This document shows positions 1-12,129 of a stretch of DNA of 64,000 nt, piece by piece (within the stretch, counting starts at the first letter, position 1; each line of letters begins with the position of its first letter). Origin of the DNA: Amylostereum areolatum (lineage: Eukaryota; Basidiomycota; Agaricomycetes; Russulales; Stereaceae); assembly GCA_012932865.1 (NCBI GenBank), contig SAXG01000082.1:107209-171208 (forward strand), read 5' to 3'. The position numbers and the translations under genes are program-made. The notes below the pieces were generated by a model. That model was given only the letters and a program-made list of their open reading frames with translations, ran no database searches and was not told the origin of the DNA.

Positions 1-430
1 CTCCCCCTCTGAGTGTGTTCCCGGGTCCAGCATCGGCAAAGATCCAACTTGAGACACCGGCACCGTCTCCAAGCCATATCCCTGAGGTAACAATTCCCCT
101 GCTGCCACGCATATCTTGAGCCTGTCCACTGCGGCAACTAGAGCTGATAGTTTTTGGTTCTTCAGTTCAGTGTCCTTCTTCATCGGGATGTCGCGACCAG
201 GGTTGTGTTTCCGATGCCAATCGAGCTGCCATTCAAGATTAATGGCAGTTCCGGGCGCATTTGAATCTTTGCGGGGTCGAGTCAGACAATAAGAGCCTCG
301 AGGTGCGCCGATTTCGCCGCCTCCTTTGTCTCCTTCTTTTCTTTCTTCTCTTCCGTCTATATTCGTTTCGTCCGCCCCTCCTCCTCCCCCAGGCTCACCA
401 ACTCGTGCCGCCTCTTTTTCCCAATCCCGC
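1..430 (-). CDS. Partial unknown protein, runs off the left edge
   Basis: On the minus strand one frame stays open from about position 418 to the window edge, with a hydrophilic, protein-like composition (a Gly/Glu-rich stretch, then LEWQLDWHRKHNPGRD and KNQKLSALVAAVDRLK). A second minus frame at about 360-500 is also open and reads RGEARQINESGIGKKRRHE, so an exon boundary or frameshift probably lies near 360-430. No start codon or family is recognised. The plus-strand ORFs in this region begin at TTG or overlap it and look like shadows. The C-terminal part of the gene lies outside the window. Confidence 0.4.
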
Positions 431-519
431 TTTCATTGATTTGCCTTGCTTCTCCCCGCGTGAACTTGAGGTCAACCTCTGGAAGATCCTTCATGTACGT
501 GCCCGTTTCGTTCATCCTG

Positions 520-1657
520 CATCATCCGACCCTTCCTTTTCTCCACCGTCATGTTTGGCTTTCGTTTGAAGATCTAAAGAGCATTTTGCGATGGCACACG
601 AACGACTTCGTGTTCTTCTCGAGTGTATTACATAAGCTGTTTGGTGCTCGTCGCTCTCGCCCTCTTGCTATAGCTTCCACAGACCATGATTCTTCACTTT
701 AAACATTTAGATAAGCATTTCTAGTAGGTTAGAAACGATTCTTGGGAACAGAATTTTTATAACGGTCCTTGATCTTTCAGAGGGCATGAATCTAACAAAA
801 TCTCTACACTGATTTTGCCTACCCAGGTGGCTCCGTGTCGAGATTTGTGCCATACGCAATGGAAAATTATTCATGTACATACTATACACATATCGCTCCG
901 CTAAATCAAGTCACCGATTGGTGTGGTTAGCGAGATGGCGTATCGGACGAAAGAAAAACGAGGTTTGTGCGTGTGGGAACTGAACAGCGGAGTTCGAAAT
1001 CCGACGCGCGCTGCCAGACCCCATTAACAGATGGTGGCAGCACTATTTCACAAGGGCCCTTCTTCTCCCTTCTCGACGACGCAGGGAAGGCTACCACCAT
1101 CTCTGCCCTCGAATTTGAGGAAATGGTAAAAGGACTACCCATTCCTACGCCTCCCACCGATGACTAGTCAGTGCGTATCCGGATGTCTCAGAAACGTGCC
1201 ATGTTCCGAAGTGTCTACCCTGTATTCTCGTTCAGTCTAGTCCCTGCTGTCTTCTTGCGCTCATGCCCCGCAATGTATGTTGCCCTTCTGCTATGAACAT
1301 TCACATATATGTATTCAAATTGCACAGTAAGGACCAACCACAATAAACAAGTACGCCTGGTCAATGGCTAACTTGCAAAATATCACCCACCACACTATGG
1401 ACTCGCACACTGGCCCCGAGCTATGCGCGGCTACGTGGCAAAAAAACGATGACAGATGTTACTTTGAGTATCACGGAGAACGAATATATCGCGTAGGAAA
1501 GTGATCCGCAGACAACGTAGTACTACACCGACGAAGGGGCTGCTTCTCTACGGTCTTATCTTCTGAAAAGCTTGACTGAATATAAATTCGGCATGAGAAA
1601 CAAAATTCGACTCGGAATGACCAGAGAATGCAGACTCGCCGGTTCCCACCTGTGGAG
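520..1657. other. Stretch without a supported gene
   Basis: Only short ORFs (under 80 codons) occur on either strand. A 66-codon plus ORF ending at 1167 (key residues FFSLLDDAGK, EFEEMVKGLP) could be the last exon of a decayed gene, but nothing upstream joins it convincingly. The rest is AT-richer than its neighbours and shows no repeat. Confidence 0.4.
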
Positions 1658-1954
1658 CTAGGACTTGGCTAGGAATTCGCCCCATGAAGCGTCCGCGGGC
1701 TTTGAAACCATATGGAGTCCGGGAACAGCGGCCTCAAAAAGCTGGAGGACGTGTTTCTGTGCACGTTCACCGTGCATGCGCCCCGGGCCACAATCATGGA
1801 GAAGGCACCATTCTAGGCGCTTGAGCCCCAATTGTGTTCGATGAGACACCATGTCTATAATCCGGTCCAGATAGTACGGATTGATCGGATCAAGTCGTAA
1901 GGTGCGAAGGTTGGGTAGAATGTCGAGCCACATCAGGAAAAACCTCCCCCCCAT
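1658..1954 (-). pseudogene. Leucine-rich, F-box/LRR-like C-terminal remnant
   Basis: A 98-codon minus ORF reads LPNLRTLRLDPINPYYLD, then LKRLEWCLLHDCG and ends in a short polar tail. The spacing of Leu in LPNLRTLRL resembles the leucine-rich tails of the very numerous agaricomycete F-box proteins. No N-terminal F-box is found upstream, where the sequence turns AT-rich, so I read it as a truncated copy. It could also be a real last exon. The family call is an inference from composition only. Confidence 0.3.
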
Positions 1955-2359
1955 ATTAGCACCTAATTCAACCTAACCAATCTAATCGCACCTTACGAAG
2001 CTAATTTTTGCTAGTCAAGATAACCAGAGTGTTCAAGGACGAGGTCGGCTAATTCTTACTAATTGTACTCATAGTATACAAACATCATACTGTATGGCCG
2101 AGAAACACGAGCGAGCGCGTGCGGACTTCAAAGCCTAGTGTTGCAGCCTGTAAACGAAAAAGCCTTGCATTTCCCCGGCCATTTTGCCACCGTACGCATC
2201 CTCGATAGCCTCTGCATGAGATGCACAAGTGCACAGCCCGTTCGATACTCTGAACATCTCCGGGAACACCCTCTTTTCAGACGGCATGCCCGATCCGACC
2301 AACACCACTGCGTCGCCGCCCATGTGCGGCAGATCAAGGTGTCGACAAAGGACAACCTT
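1955..2359. other. Short gap before the Plavaka gene
   Basis: Holds a minus-strand open stretch at about 2135-2350 (HMGGDAVVLVGSGMPSEKR, ending FFVYRLQH) that follows an AG and could be an exon of something, but no gene can be built from it. No terminal inverted repeat matching the far side of the Plavaka gene was seen. Confidence 0.35.
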
Positions 2360-5300
2360 CTATACTAATGTTATGTGTGTATGCGTGTCTGTGAAAGGGT
2401 TAACGTAAAAGCTTTTGCATTGTTCGAGGACATTTGCAGACATCCAGTCACGAGGACAAATCGGCCCAAAACGAGGTGAGAGATGCGCGCTGCGAGCTAT
2501 CTCTGAGACGGGGATCACCTCAGCATCGCGCCGCCCATCCGCTTGTTCCACTCGTGTAATTGAATACATGCCATGGGTAGGATTTGGTGCCGAGGAGAAG
2601 AGCGTGAACCATTCGACATAGGCCAAATAGCGCGGGATTGTGATCCTTGAGGGCACCATGGTAGATGCTACCTTTGGCAAGGTGAACACGGCACGGATCT
2701 GCGCGACACGGAATGCTGGGAACGCACAGAGAACTTAATGAGTCTTGCTGTAAAGGGGAAAAAATCGAGGTGGTACTAACCTTGAGCACCGTCTTTCTCT
2801 GTGTAGTTCACCAAAATGGTGTCAAAGCGGCCTGGAACCAGGCGCCCTTGCCGATTGTGATGGGCTGGTTGAATGTGTGCTGAATCGAGAGTATCAGCGG
2901 CGTTCTCACATCCCTGAGGATCGCCAGTTCCAGAACTTGATGCGAAAATAAGTCGGAACAGCGCAGAAGGGCATATAGACTTGGTTGGATTCCCGTCGAA
3001 GCTGAGCTGGAGGGAGCTGAGGGTTTGTGAGAGACGTGATAAAACACTGCAAGCTCCTGGAATGATATCAGAACTGGGGTACTAATGCAGGAAGTAAAGG
3101 TGTACCTGCTGAAAGTCAAACGCGCCGTAGTCGTGTGCCAGAGACTCGAAGGAAACGGACTTGCAGTTTGGATGCCGTGCGAGCTGTATGTGGACGCGAC
3201 GGAAGGCATCCGGACGCTGGAACGAGGAGACAGGGGGATGATCACGAAGGCTGCCAATTGACGTAGTCCGCCATGTCTTTGGACCTTTTCCTTTCGCACG
3301 AGCCATTTCGTCATCTGCTCAAACTCGTCCTTCTTGTTTGAGGCGCGGTACGCGTCTTTGGCGAAGTCAATGTGGAGTCGTTCCGTTGTTGCGGTGTCCC
3401 AGTTTCCTGATGTTCCGAATAACTGGATACCGGGAGAGAAATGATTCAAACCATGAAGCTTGGGTATCTTGAAGTCCGAGCGGATCCCGAGCTCGATAAA
3501 GATGTCTTTGTTTGCATGGAATGTGTCGAGTGCCGCTTGAAGGTATGTGAGCGTCTCCGTGCTATGACACGGGTACTGCGCAAGGTAGACAAAGTCTAGG
3601 AGGGCACGTGTGCAGCGGATGATGCGGGTGGGGGATACACCGTCGGGTAGTGGGAGATCGACAACCAGCTGCGAGTAGGATGCGACAGATGTCACGGTGC
3701 TCTGTTCCCGAGACTGCGAGACAGGCTGGTGATCCCTTTGGAGAAATGTCGAAGGTTGTGGTTGAGCGGCAGCCGACGGGCACGAGCATCGATTTCCCGC
3801 TCGCCGAATGCACTGACAAGCCAGGATACGAGGTGCTTCACCATGCCCTGGTATAGCTGGTGAAGGGGATCTGGGGTAATGGAGCGGAAAATGTCAAGGA
3901 ACGGGAGGTCTTCCCAATAGGGATGATAAACGGGCTTGATTCCGGCGTCGATGCATGCGCGTGCGTAGGTCGAAGGAGACTCGTCAACCATGTCTAGGGC
4001 ATCGAGAACAGCATCGAGGTCCCGCCAAGGATGTAACGTGTTCTCTCCGAGTTCGTCTCCCTGTGCCTCACACCCAAAGCACTCGCCGTATTTCCCGCAG
4101 ATAGTGAGCATCTGCTCGGGATAATCGCACACGACACACGCAAGGATTGGATGCCCACGGTAAAGGGTACCATCGCCGCTTGCGACCGGCATTCCATAGG
4201 CTCCCGGCTCGCGAAGGGGGGCAAGAACGCGACGCATGCATGCGTGGTAGAGATTTGCGAGGGCACGGCGTCGTGAAGCTTTGTTTGTGATTTGCTCCAA
4301 TCGCGTCGACGGGAGGTATGCGAGGAGAACCTGTGCCCGTTTGGATGGTTTGCGACGAAGCTCCGCAGGTATGTTTCCGATTGTCAGGTAGACGGGGTAT
4401 GCTGTCTTGCCTCGGAAGAGCGTTAGAAGGGTCTTGTCTGTCGAGATGATGACAGGAATGATTGTTGCGCCAGGGTTTTTTTGTTCAACTGCTTTCTGGT
4501 GATACGACAAGAAAAACTTCAATGAGATGTTGATGAGCTAAGAAAAAAACATACCTGTGTTGCCCACCACCATTTACCCGTGTGCATGTCGTGAAATAAG
4601 CGAACAGTGTGGTCCACATCCGAGAAGTGGCGCTCGGGTGCGAAAACCAACCACGGCTGGAATTCGGGATTGCCAAACAGGGCCTTGATGCATTCAATGA
4701 TGTCGCGGTAGTAGAAATCGAATGCTTGACCGCCTACGACGACTTCTTCACGTTGAAAGGGTGGACGGCCCGGGAGCCCTTCGTCGACTAGCTTATTTAG
4801 CTCCCGCCCATTCTTGTAAGATAGACCAAGGTGGTCGACGACCTGCTTTATCCGTGAGAAACGGTTAAAGAAACAGAAGAAAAAGAACAGACTCACCCCG
4901 TCAATAGAAAGTAAGTCCGAGAAAGCGCTGGATGTCGGTCCTCTGAGCTTTGCCCATTGTGCAATGCGCCAGTCGAGCTCGGAGCGGAATGGTGCCCAAA
5001 GGTTTCCGGGAGCTGCGCGATCAAAATGGTCACGGAATCCGTCGTATTGAGACGGTTGCTGTCCTGGAATAGGCTCGCCAGCACGACCGCCAGGGAACGT
5101 CTCAACGTATGCGGGATCAAAAAGGATCTCTTGTAGGTGTGCATACTCCTCGGGAGTCAGAAGGCGTCCGTGGAAGAAGGACTCGTCATTGGACCTCTCC
5201 TCTGGCGAGGGCGAGGGCGAGGGCGAAGGTGGTTGCGGTGAGGCAGGAAGCTCCCCGTCGTCGTCATCCATGCTGTCGGCATCCGTCGAGTCAAGGTCTG

Positions 5301-5694
5301 TGTCAGATGAGGTATATCCATCCTCGTCCAGATATTCGTCGTTAACACTAGCATCGTCATCGCACCCTCCCGCTTGCCTGTCCCCGTCTCCATCCGTACC
5401 CTGAGTGTCCTCCCCCCCATCTCCATCCTCCCCATTCCTTCCCCATTCCTCTTCTCCCACTCCGAAATCCGCCGGTGAGTAGTCGTCGCCGAAAAAGTCA
5501 CCCTGGAATGGATGGGGGTGATCTTCCGCTTCCGCTCCATCCTCGTATACCGCGTCTAGGACCCGCTCTCCGAGCTGCTTTTGACACTCCTTGATACAAG
5601 CAGGATTGCGAGTTTGAAGTAGGTGGCTTGTGTAGCCCGTCATTGAGAAATAGCGACCACAGGCATCGCAGCGCTTGGTATGTGATGTGGACAT
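2360..5694 (-). pseudogene. Plavaka-family transposase, frameshifted
   Basis: This is a DDE-type DNA transposase of the Plavaka group, common in basidiomycetes. It starts at ATG 5694 with a C2H2-like motif (CDACGRYFSMTGYTSHLLQ), then an acidic Ser/Pro linker. Conserved Plavaka blocks follow in order: WRIAQWAKLRGPT, LFHDMHTGKWWW, TIGNIPAELRRKPS, DPLHQLYQGMVKHL, GITSLSR, EHRDICRILL, TTERLHIDFAKDAYRA, LAYVEWFTLF and VIPVSEIARSAHLSPRFG near the C-terminus. Introns are visible at 4843-4896 (54 nt, in frame) and 4496-4554 (59 nt). Around 3720-3660 the conserved protein moves through three frames within 60 bases, and again near 3270, with no splice sites to explain it, so the copy looks dead or badly sequenced. 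The conserved C-terminal block ends with the stop at 2360. Confidence 0.85.
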
Positions 5695-6029
5695 TTGTGG
5701 CGAAGTGGACGAGCTGAGGAGGCACGATCCCGTCTAGCGGCAGTGTTGCCCCCCGCGCACAGCCATCGAGCGTGATTCCCGACTCCTATAGAACGACCTC
5801 GACTTTGGGTCTTTGGATATGGTCTGTCGGCAGCGCTGCGCAGGCCGATGATCCCGCCGGCTTGCCCCTCCCCGGAACATCATCGACTGTAGTGGAACGG
5901 GCCAGACAAGGAAAGCGGCATCTTGTCTAGACCGCGGACCGGAACCTCGAGCATACTGAAGAAACGATAAATATAAGCGTTGGGTTCGATGTCACCGACA
6001 CGAACACTAATATCCTCACTTTCTTTTCC
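5695..6029. other. Intergenic region between divergent genes
   Basis: This is the shared upstream region of the minus-strand Plavaka gene and the plus-strand gene starting at 6030. No clear TATA box or repeat was seen. A 5' region of this size is normal for both genes. Confidence 0.4.
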
Positions 6030-8178
6030 ATGGCTCCAACCAAGTCGAAACAGCAAAAATCGAACCGCCCTCCCAAGGCTACGTCTACTCCGGCATCAGG
6101 TCCCCCAAACACGGCTTCACCAGGCGGTGACTCTGCAGCTGAAACCATTGGTGAGTGCCAGTGTGATGATACCATGTTGCTTACTTACTGAGTCTTGAAG
6201 GTCGACATCCTCGGGCGGCCAAGGAAGTTGCCCTACGACAGTCGGGTGAGTTGATTTTAGAGCTAGCCTTGAGATTGACGCTGATTTTTCGAGAGTTTGG
6301 ATGGTCGACGCGAAGGGAGAGCGGCGCAAGTCGTTTAACTACGACGTGCGAAACCACGCAGAAGCCAAACGCGGGCAGGAACCTGGTAAGCCAATCAGCG
6401 AATAAGCCTTCTTCAATTGAAGTTATTACTTACTATTATGCACAGAGCGGCGTGTGACCTTACAAGAGGACAAAGTTGACGGAGAGGACGACGTTGACGA
6501 AGAGGACAGCGGCCCTCTTCCCCCTCGAAGGCATTCTGCTACAAGTATGAGTAAGTCTTCTTTGAACTCGGATCTGTTTCGTGTGTCTTACCGGTCATGC
6601 AGGTCGTCGCCACCGGATAACGTTCGACGACTCGGACAAGGACATGTCCATGGAGCTGGATGTCGAAGAGAATGCCATGGACATCGATGCCACTGAGGCA
6701 AAGGAGTCTGGACGCGAAAAATCGAAACGGCGGACGCCTCGGCATCGTGATCCTCTCGAAGATGCCGACGATTCAATGTCTGTGGACGAAGAGAGCGACG
6801 GGGATGGGGACGAGTTGGAGGCGTCACCGAGTGAGGATGAAGGTAGGGAGGATGATACTCGCAACATCGCCCTTGAAGACAAGGAAGCACGGGCGTTAAC
6901 CAAGCTTTGGCGTGATCCGCGGAAGCTTAGCAAAGCTTTGCGCGAGGAGGTGTGTGGCTACTTCTTCCTTTTCGTATCTCTCTCTCACTGTCCTCTATCC
7001 TCCCAGCGGCCTCGTTGGCGTCACACTCGCAACCAAGAACGAGCAGCTTCAGCAACCCCCACCAACCAGTCCAGCCCTCTTATCCCTTACTCCGAGTCCC
7101 AACATGTCCCCGGTCCAACGCACACCCAAGAAATCCAAGACGATACGCGCCAGCGTCGACTCCGATCTGGATGAGTCGCCGAGAATGGTGTCGAGTGACG
7201 GTGCGCCTACCTCCATCGTTTCCGCACCTCGTTGATACTAATCTTCGGCCCAGTCTCCAACAGTCGACACCTGCCACAGCAAGCCAAATCCCAGCCAAGA
7301 CATAGCGTGTCGAGGGCGCAAAGTCACACTCAAGACCGACGACATGCTCGCGACAAGGATGAGATAGAGGGCCGTCCAGCTAAGGCAAGTACGGCTGCTT
7401 TCCTTCTACCCTGTTTATTCACGCACCGTATAAGCGTCCTCGTGTGACCCGCTCGGCCACGGATTCTCCTCAGCGCCCACGGCCACGACACGGAGAGCAC
7501 AAGAGCAAGGACCCTCGAAACCAGGGCTGGCCGGAACGTGCTTGGCTCGTCTGGCCAAGTGGCAGTGGGAAGGTGTCTCTACGAGCACAGTCTCACTCGC
7601 TGCAATCCTTGCTCGGCAGGATCATCGACAAGGTCAAGTATTCTACGTGTTTTATCAACGCATACCCCGAATTCAATCCGCGTGTTCGGAGCGTCGAGAA
7701 GATTGCGTTGGAGGTAGCCGCGAAGCACGACAGCGTCGTTTATAAACGCATGGTCAAAGACAAGAAGTTCTTGAAGGCTATAATATCCGTCGTAAGCCCT
7801 TCTTTTCCTCTGTTTATATTATACTTATTTATGTTGTCCATCCGCTGTTTATAATCAGCCCGACGCCTGACTTTGGTTGATACGTGGTGATGTCAAGAAG
7901 CTCGCCACCTCCCAAGTCCCTGTTCAATACGGACTTGCTCCCGGTTGTGAGAAGCGCGTCAAGGAATATCTCAAGACGCTCAAGTATGCCTATGCGCCGG
8001 CTGATGAATTGGTACGCCCCTCTCTACTTCTCTTGACCTAATCTAATGTCTCCCCACCAGCCCTCATCTTCGGAAGTCGTCGCTGTCGACGAGTTACGCC
8101 CCTACGGGCACAAGATCTTCCCTGACATGGTCCGGGATCTCTTCATCAAGACCAACATGTTCGACGAGACCTGCTATG
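6030..8178 (+). CDS. Acidic multi-exon protein, possible DUF6532-type domain, 3' end lost in minisatellite
   Basis: ATG at 6030 opens a basic Ser/Pro/Thr-rich start (MAPTKSKQQKSNRPPKATS). Many short GT-AG introns follow, for example after the exons ending near 6150, 6245, 6390 and 6548. The middle is strongly acidic with D/E/S runs (about 6480-6880), then LWRDPRKLSKALREE. The C-terminal part (7560-8178) reads STCFINAYPEFNPRVRSVEK, KHDSVVYKRMVKDKKFLKAI, VPVQYGLAPGCEKRVKEYL and LRPYGHKIFPDMVRDLF. That layout resembles agaricomycete transposon-linked proteins with a DUF6532-like domain, but this is recalled, not searched. An exon ends near 8178 at GTGAGC and no good continuation is found before the repeat array from 8440, so the gene seems truncated by array growth. 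Confidence 0.55.
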
Positions 8179-8439
8179 TGAGCCCATTCAGTGACATTGT
8201 CTGATATATGTGATGCACCCGACGTTGACAAAGGCCCTTTCGAAACGGGTCACCCGCGCCCGCCCTCATTCTGACCACCGCCCGTTTCCAACAGTCCGCC
8301 CGCGCTGGCGGAGGACTCGCCCGCACCGTGTAATACGGAGTCTGTGTGAGGGGCGACTCGATGGCCCGGATCGTTGATAGAGAACACTGTCCAGTCCGGC
8401 CGTACTGTTTGATACGCCTCGTGGAGGAGCCGTCTTAGG
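8179..8439. other. Junction between the gene and the minisatellite
   Basis: Possible last-exon sequence follows an AAAG at about 8231 but ends within 100 bases. The rest is unique sequence grading into degenerate repeat units. Nothing else is seen. Confidence 0.35.
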
Positions 8440-9850
8440 AGTCCTCCCCGATGTTTCCTTCGATGTGGCCGCACGTACCGTGTCTTGGATCTACACCCGT
8501 TGCACTCGATGCAGCCGGATGGAGGCTACATTGCGGGCCGTCGTTCCACTCAATGCGGCCGGACAAGCCCTGAAGTACCACACATCCGTTGCTCTCAGTC
8601 CGGCCGAAGGGAGAGTCGACCCGTGCGGTCCCTTTGCTCTCGATACGGCCGCACAAAAGGTGACAGAGTCAGCTCACGTTCCCCTCAATGCGGCCACATA
8701 ATGGTCTGATCACACGCTGTCGTTGCCTTCGATGCGGCCACACTAGGGCCAACAGACCTACATCCGTTCTCTTTGATGCGGCCGCACGGCGGACATCTGA
8801 GCCCACTGCAGCTGCTCTGGATGCGGCTGCCGCACGTCTGTTTGTGTTGAGGTGGCCACACGAATGATTTTGCGACCGACTTCCGTTCCACTCAATGCGG
8901 CCGCACGGCCGGTTGCTGGGTCACCTCCCGCTCCGCTCGATGCGGCCGCACATGGATCTTGGGATCCACTCCCTTTCCACTCAATGCGGCCGCACGACGA
9001 ACTTCTTGAGCCGCACCCGTTCCACTCGATGCGGCCGCATTACGCGTCGCGGCGTCCGCTCTCGTTCCACTCGGTGCGGCTGCACAAGGAACCAACTGCC
9101 GCACGTCCGTTTCTCTAGATGCGGCCGCACGTCGATCTGTGGGTCGGCGTCCGTTTCACTCGACGCGGCCGCACCTACGTTTGTGGGGCAGCCCCCGTTT
9201 CGCTCGATGTGGCCGCACGCGGGATCGACTGCTGCACCTCCGTTGCTCGTGATGCGGCCGCAGGAGGGACCAACCGCCGCATCTCCGTTGCTCTCGATGC
9301 GGCCGCAAAGGGATCTGTGCAGCGGCATCCGTTCCTCTCGATGCGGCCGCACGCCGATCTGTCCGTCTGCGTCCGTTCCACTCGACGCGGCCGCACGTTG
9401 ATCTGTGGATCTGCGTCCGTTCCACTCGACGCGGCCGCACGTTGATCTGTGGATCTGCGTCCGTTCCACTCGACGCGGCCGCACGTTGATCTGTGGATCT
9501 GCGTTCGTTTCGCTCGATGCGGCCGCACGCGGGATCGACTGCCGCACCTCCGTTGCTCGTGATGCGGCCGCACGCGGGATCGACTGCCGCACCTCTGTTG
9601 CTCGTGATGCGGCCGCAGGAGGGACCAACCGCCGCATCTCCGTTGCTCTCGATGCGGCCGCACAGGGATCTGCACGGTGGCATCCGTTCCTCTCGATGCG
9701 GCCGCACCCACCTTTGTGAGGCAGCCCCCGTTTCTCTCGATGTCGCCGCACACAGGACCATCTGCGGTATCACTGTTCCTCTCGATGTGGCCGGACACCG
9801 ACTTGACTAGCACCCCTTCGTCGCTCTCGATCCGGCCGCACCAAGGGTCC
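8440..9850. repeat. 44-bp GC-rich minisatellite with GCGGCCGC in most units
   Basis: About 30 tandem units share the core TTCCACTCGATGCGGCCGCA. In the centre the unit is exactly 44 bp: GCGGCCGC starts at 9387, 9431 and 9475, and these three units are nearly identical (GTTGATCTGTGGATCTGCGT between cores). Units at both edges (8450-8900 and 9720-9850) are more diverged, as expected when turnover is fastest in the middle. Because 44 is not a multiple of three and the unit has no stop in several frames, long overlapping ORFs (up to 256 codons) appear on both strands; I do not treat them as genes. Confidence 0.9.
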
Positions 9851-10003
9851 CTCGGTTCACTCCCGTTCCCCTACCTGCAACCGCTCCATGGGTCCCTATC
9901 TCATCGCCGCGGCCGTCAACGAGGTTGCGAAGGAAGGAACAAATTGGATTGTGGGGGCAGGATAGAGACAGAAGACCTTTATACATTTTCCGACTCTACA
10001 GGT

Positions 10004-11375
10004 TTAGTTGTCCTCATAGCCATCCGCATGCTGACTTGGCGGCACCGCGTCGAGGACGAAGGGTGAGTATGCGCGCCGCGGAGCCAACCTGGTCTCCAAG
10101 TCCTTGATCAAGATGTTAACTGCACCTTCAACCTCGTCGAAGTCCGTGAGAATTCCAGTTAACTCCTGGATCTCCTCGTCTAGTGCGCATGCCTCTTCGT
10201 GCGCAGATACCTGCGCTACTCTGAAGGGGAGGTAGGCCCGATGTAGGGCCTTCTGGAAAGACCTAACTTTCTTTGAAGCAGTGAACTCAGGCAAAAAATT
10301 CTCCAGTGCTGGGTGCAATGCTGTGTTCCCGATGAGCGATTGAAGTGTCAGCTTTCGCTGCTCCTCAGCCTCCTTCAAGTATGCCTTCCGGGTCGCTTCG
10401 TTCCCGGCCATGACCCGTTCTACCACTGCTTGCCGATCATGCTGATGCTTCATGCGAACAAGGCCCTCCGCCGCCTTCCAAAGCTCGTCTTGCGTGAACT
10501 GGGATGTTACCGGGTCCACATGTGGGCTCATCATTGGCTCCAGGCTACTCGTCTCTACATCCAAGGAAGGCGCTGTTAGAAATAAAGCATTCGATTGGAA
10601 AATGAAACCCGTAGCTATGGAACCCACCTTTACCTTTGCCTTTAGAGGTTGACGACGGGTGCGAGATTGAAGCTGACGCAGATCCCGGCGTCTGCACCCC
10701 CGTTCGCCGAGGGGGATATTCGACGGGGCCGGCTGTAGGAACATTCCCCACCACGGAAATTTCTTCCCCCGCGGAGACTCCGTCCGCCACGGAGATTCCT
10801 TCCGCCCCGGCGGTTTTTTCCGCCGCGGGGATTGGACCACGCGCGGAACTTTGCGCGGCCGCGGGAATGCGACCGGTGGCGGGATTTCGAGACGCCGCAG
10901 CGGAACGTGGGCCGCTCCGGGAGGCTTTCCCGGGCGGGGGACCTCTTCTCCCAGGAGTAGTGTTCCTTTCCGGGGGACCTATTTTTGGGGCGACGGATTT
11001 CGAGACGGTGTGATTGGGCGAGCTCCCGCCGACGGGTGGGAGGAGTACGATTGGCGGGGCAGTCCTCGAGAGGTCCCGGAAAGGTGGGGGAGAGGATCTT
11101 CGAGATGGGGCGGAGGTTCTCGTCTCGGATGTAGGCCGGAGATGGTCGTAAGAGGGTGGGGAACTGATTCCCTGGGGAGTGACAGCCTCTCGCACGGGGC
11201 CCCCAATTTTCGTGCTAACCGACGTTTCGCCGGCAACTGTGGAACCTTTTGAGAAGGAAAGCGCTAAGGCATACGAAGCTTTAGAACCTGCACAAGTTTA
11301 ACCACGCAGACACTTACCTTTTGCAAAAGAGGCAAATGGACCGTATTGTTGAAAATCTTTCACTTATGTTCCGCG
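10004..11375 (-). CDS. Unknown protein: Pro/Ala-rich N-terminal part, helical C-terminal part
   Basis: Two exons, 10628-11287 and 10004-10572, are joined by a 55-nt intron (10573-10627, GTGGGT...CAG). The first is low-complexity (Pro, Ser, Ala, Gly) and contains a 15-bp repeat at about 10740-10960 that encodes degenerate five-residue units (GISVADGVSAGEEISVVG). The second is charged and probably helical: TQDELWKAAEGLVRMKHQ, then QVSAHEEACALDEEIQEL and NILIKDLETRL. The main exon has no in-frame ATG. It is preceded by a possible exon reading QQYGPFASFAK (about 11318-11375) across a 30-nt gap with perfect GTAAGT and CAG ends and the right phase. The true start is therefore not found. No family is recognised. 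Confidence 0.5.
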
Positions 11376-11379
11376 TAAA

Positions 11380-12129
11380 TGTAAGCGCGGTGGCGGGCGG
11401 AGGAAAAACTGACGGTCAATGGGGTCCGTCAAAGATGCATTGGGTGCGGGATGTAAATCGATGTCCATGGGTTCTGACAGGACAAATTCATCGTTGGTCA
11501 GTCTTGCGCAACATCCGCGGTAACATGGTGAGGCCTTACCCGAGACCACTTGCTGCACTTTTATTTCAGTCTTCGTGCGCTTATCCATCAAGGGCCGCCA
11601 GATCGCTGTGGGCACGAGGCTGTAAGTACGGAGGAGGATCTCCACGGAAAGATCGACAGACCAAGCGGATCCGAAGAATCCTGAGATCCACCCATTGGCT
11701 GCGAACTACCCGCTTCGGACGCTGTAAGCACCGGTGAGCTACAATCGACCCAACATCAGGGCGACAAAGCCTGAAATCGTTGCGCCCACATCGAAAATGG
11801 ACCCGTCGAGGGCCACGGCCGTCTGCTGTCTGCTGCTTTGCCGGTTAGTCTCAGCACAAGAATGTTCTATCCAAGGTACCTTCGTTGTGTTCGTGGACTT
11901 TTCGCCTGACATAGAGAAAATACGGGAGAGATTTGGAAGAGACGAAGACGACGAGTGGTCGCGGGGAAGTCAAAAGGGACTGTGTGATTAACCCTGTCAC
12001 GGCGCCCGGCAGATGCCGCGGAGACGCGGGATTCGTTGTTGATCGCGGGGAAGTGGTCAGCCTTTTCTTCTTCAACCGCCACTCCCCATTGCGTTCCCCC
12101 CATCCTGTCAATCAGCTTATCACAAAACA
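11380..12129. other. Gap without a supported gene
   Basis: ORFs on both strands are short and discordant. A plus ORF at 11321-11737 is arginine-rich without protein-like features. The last 100 bases are the likely promoter and leader of the gene starting at 12130. Confidence 0.35.

Noticed and set aside
2360..5694. Terminal inverted repeats of a complete Plavaka element
   Set aside because: No pair of inverted ends could be matched outside the gene by eye; only the transposase remnant is claimed.
8895..9813. Overlapping ORFs of up to 256 codons on both strands
   Set aside because: They follow from a stop-free 44-bp tandem unit; the encoded sequence is the same repeat read in successive frames (MRPH, RCGRT, DAAAR).
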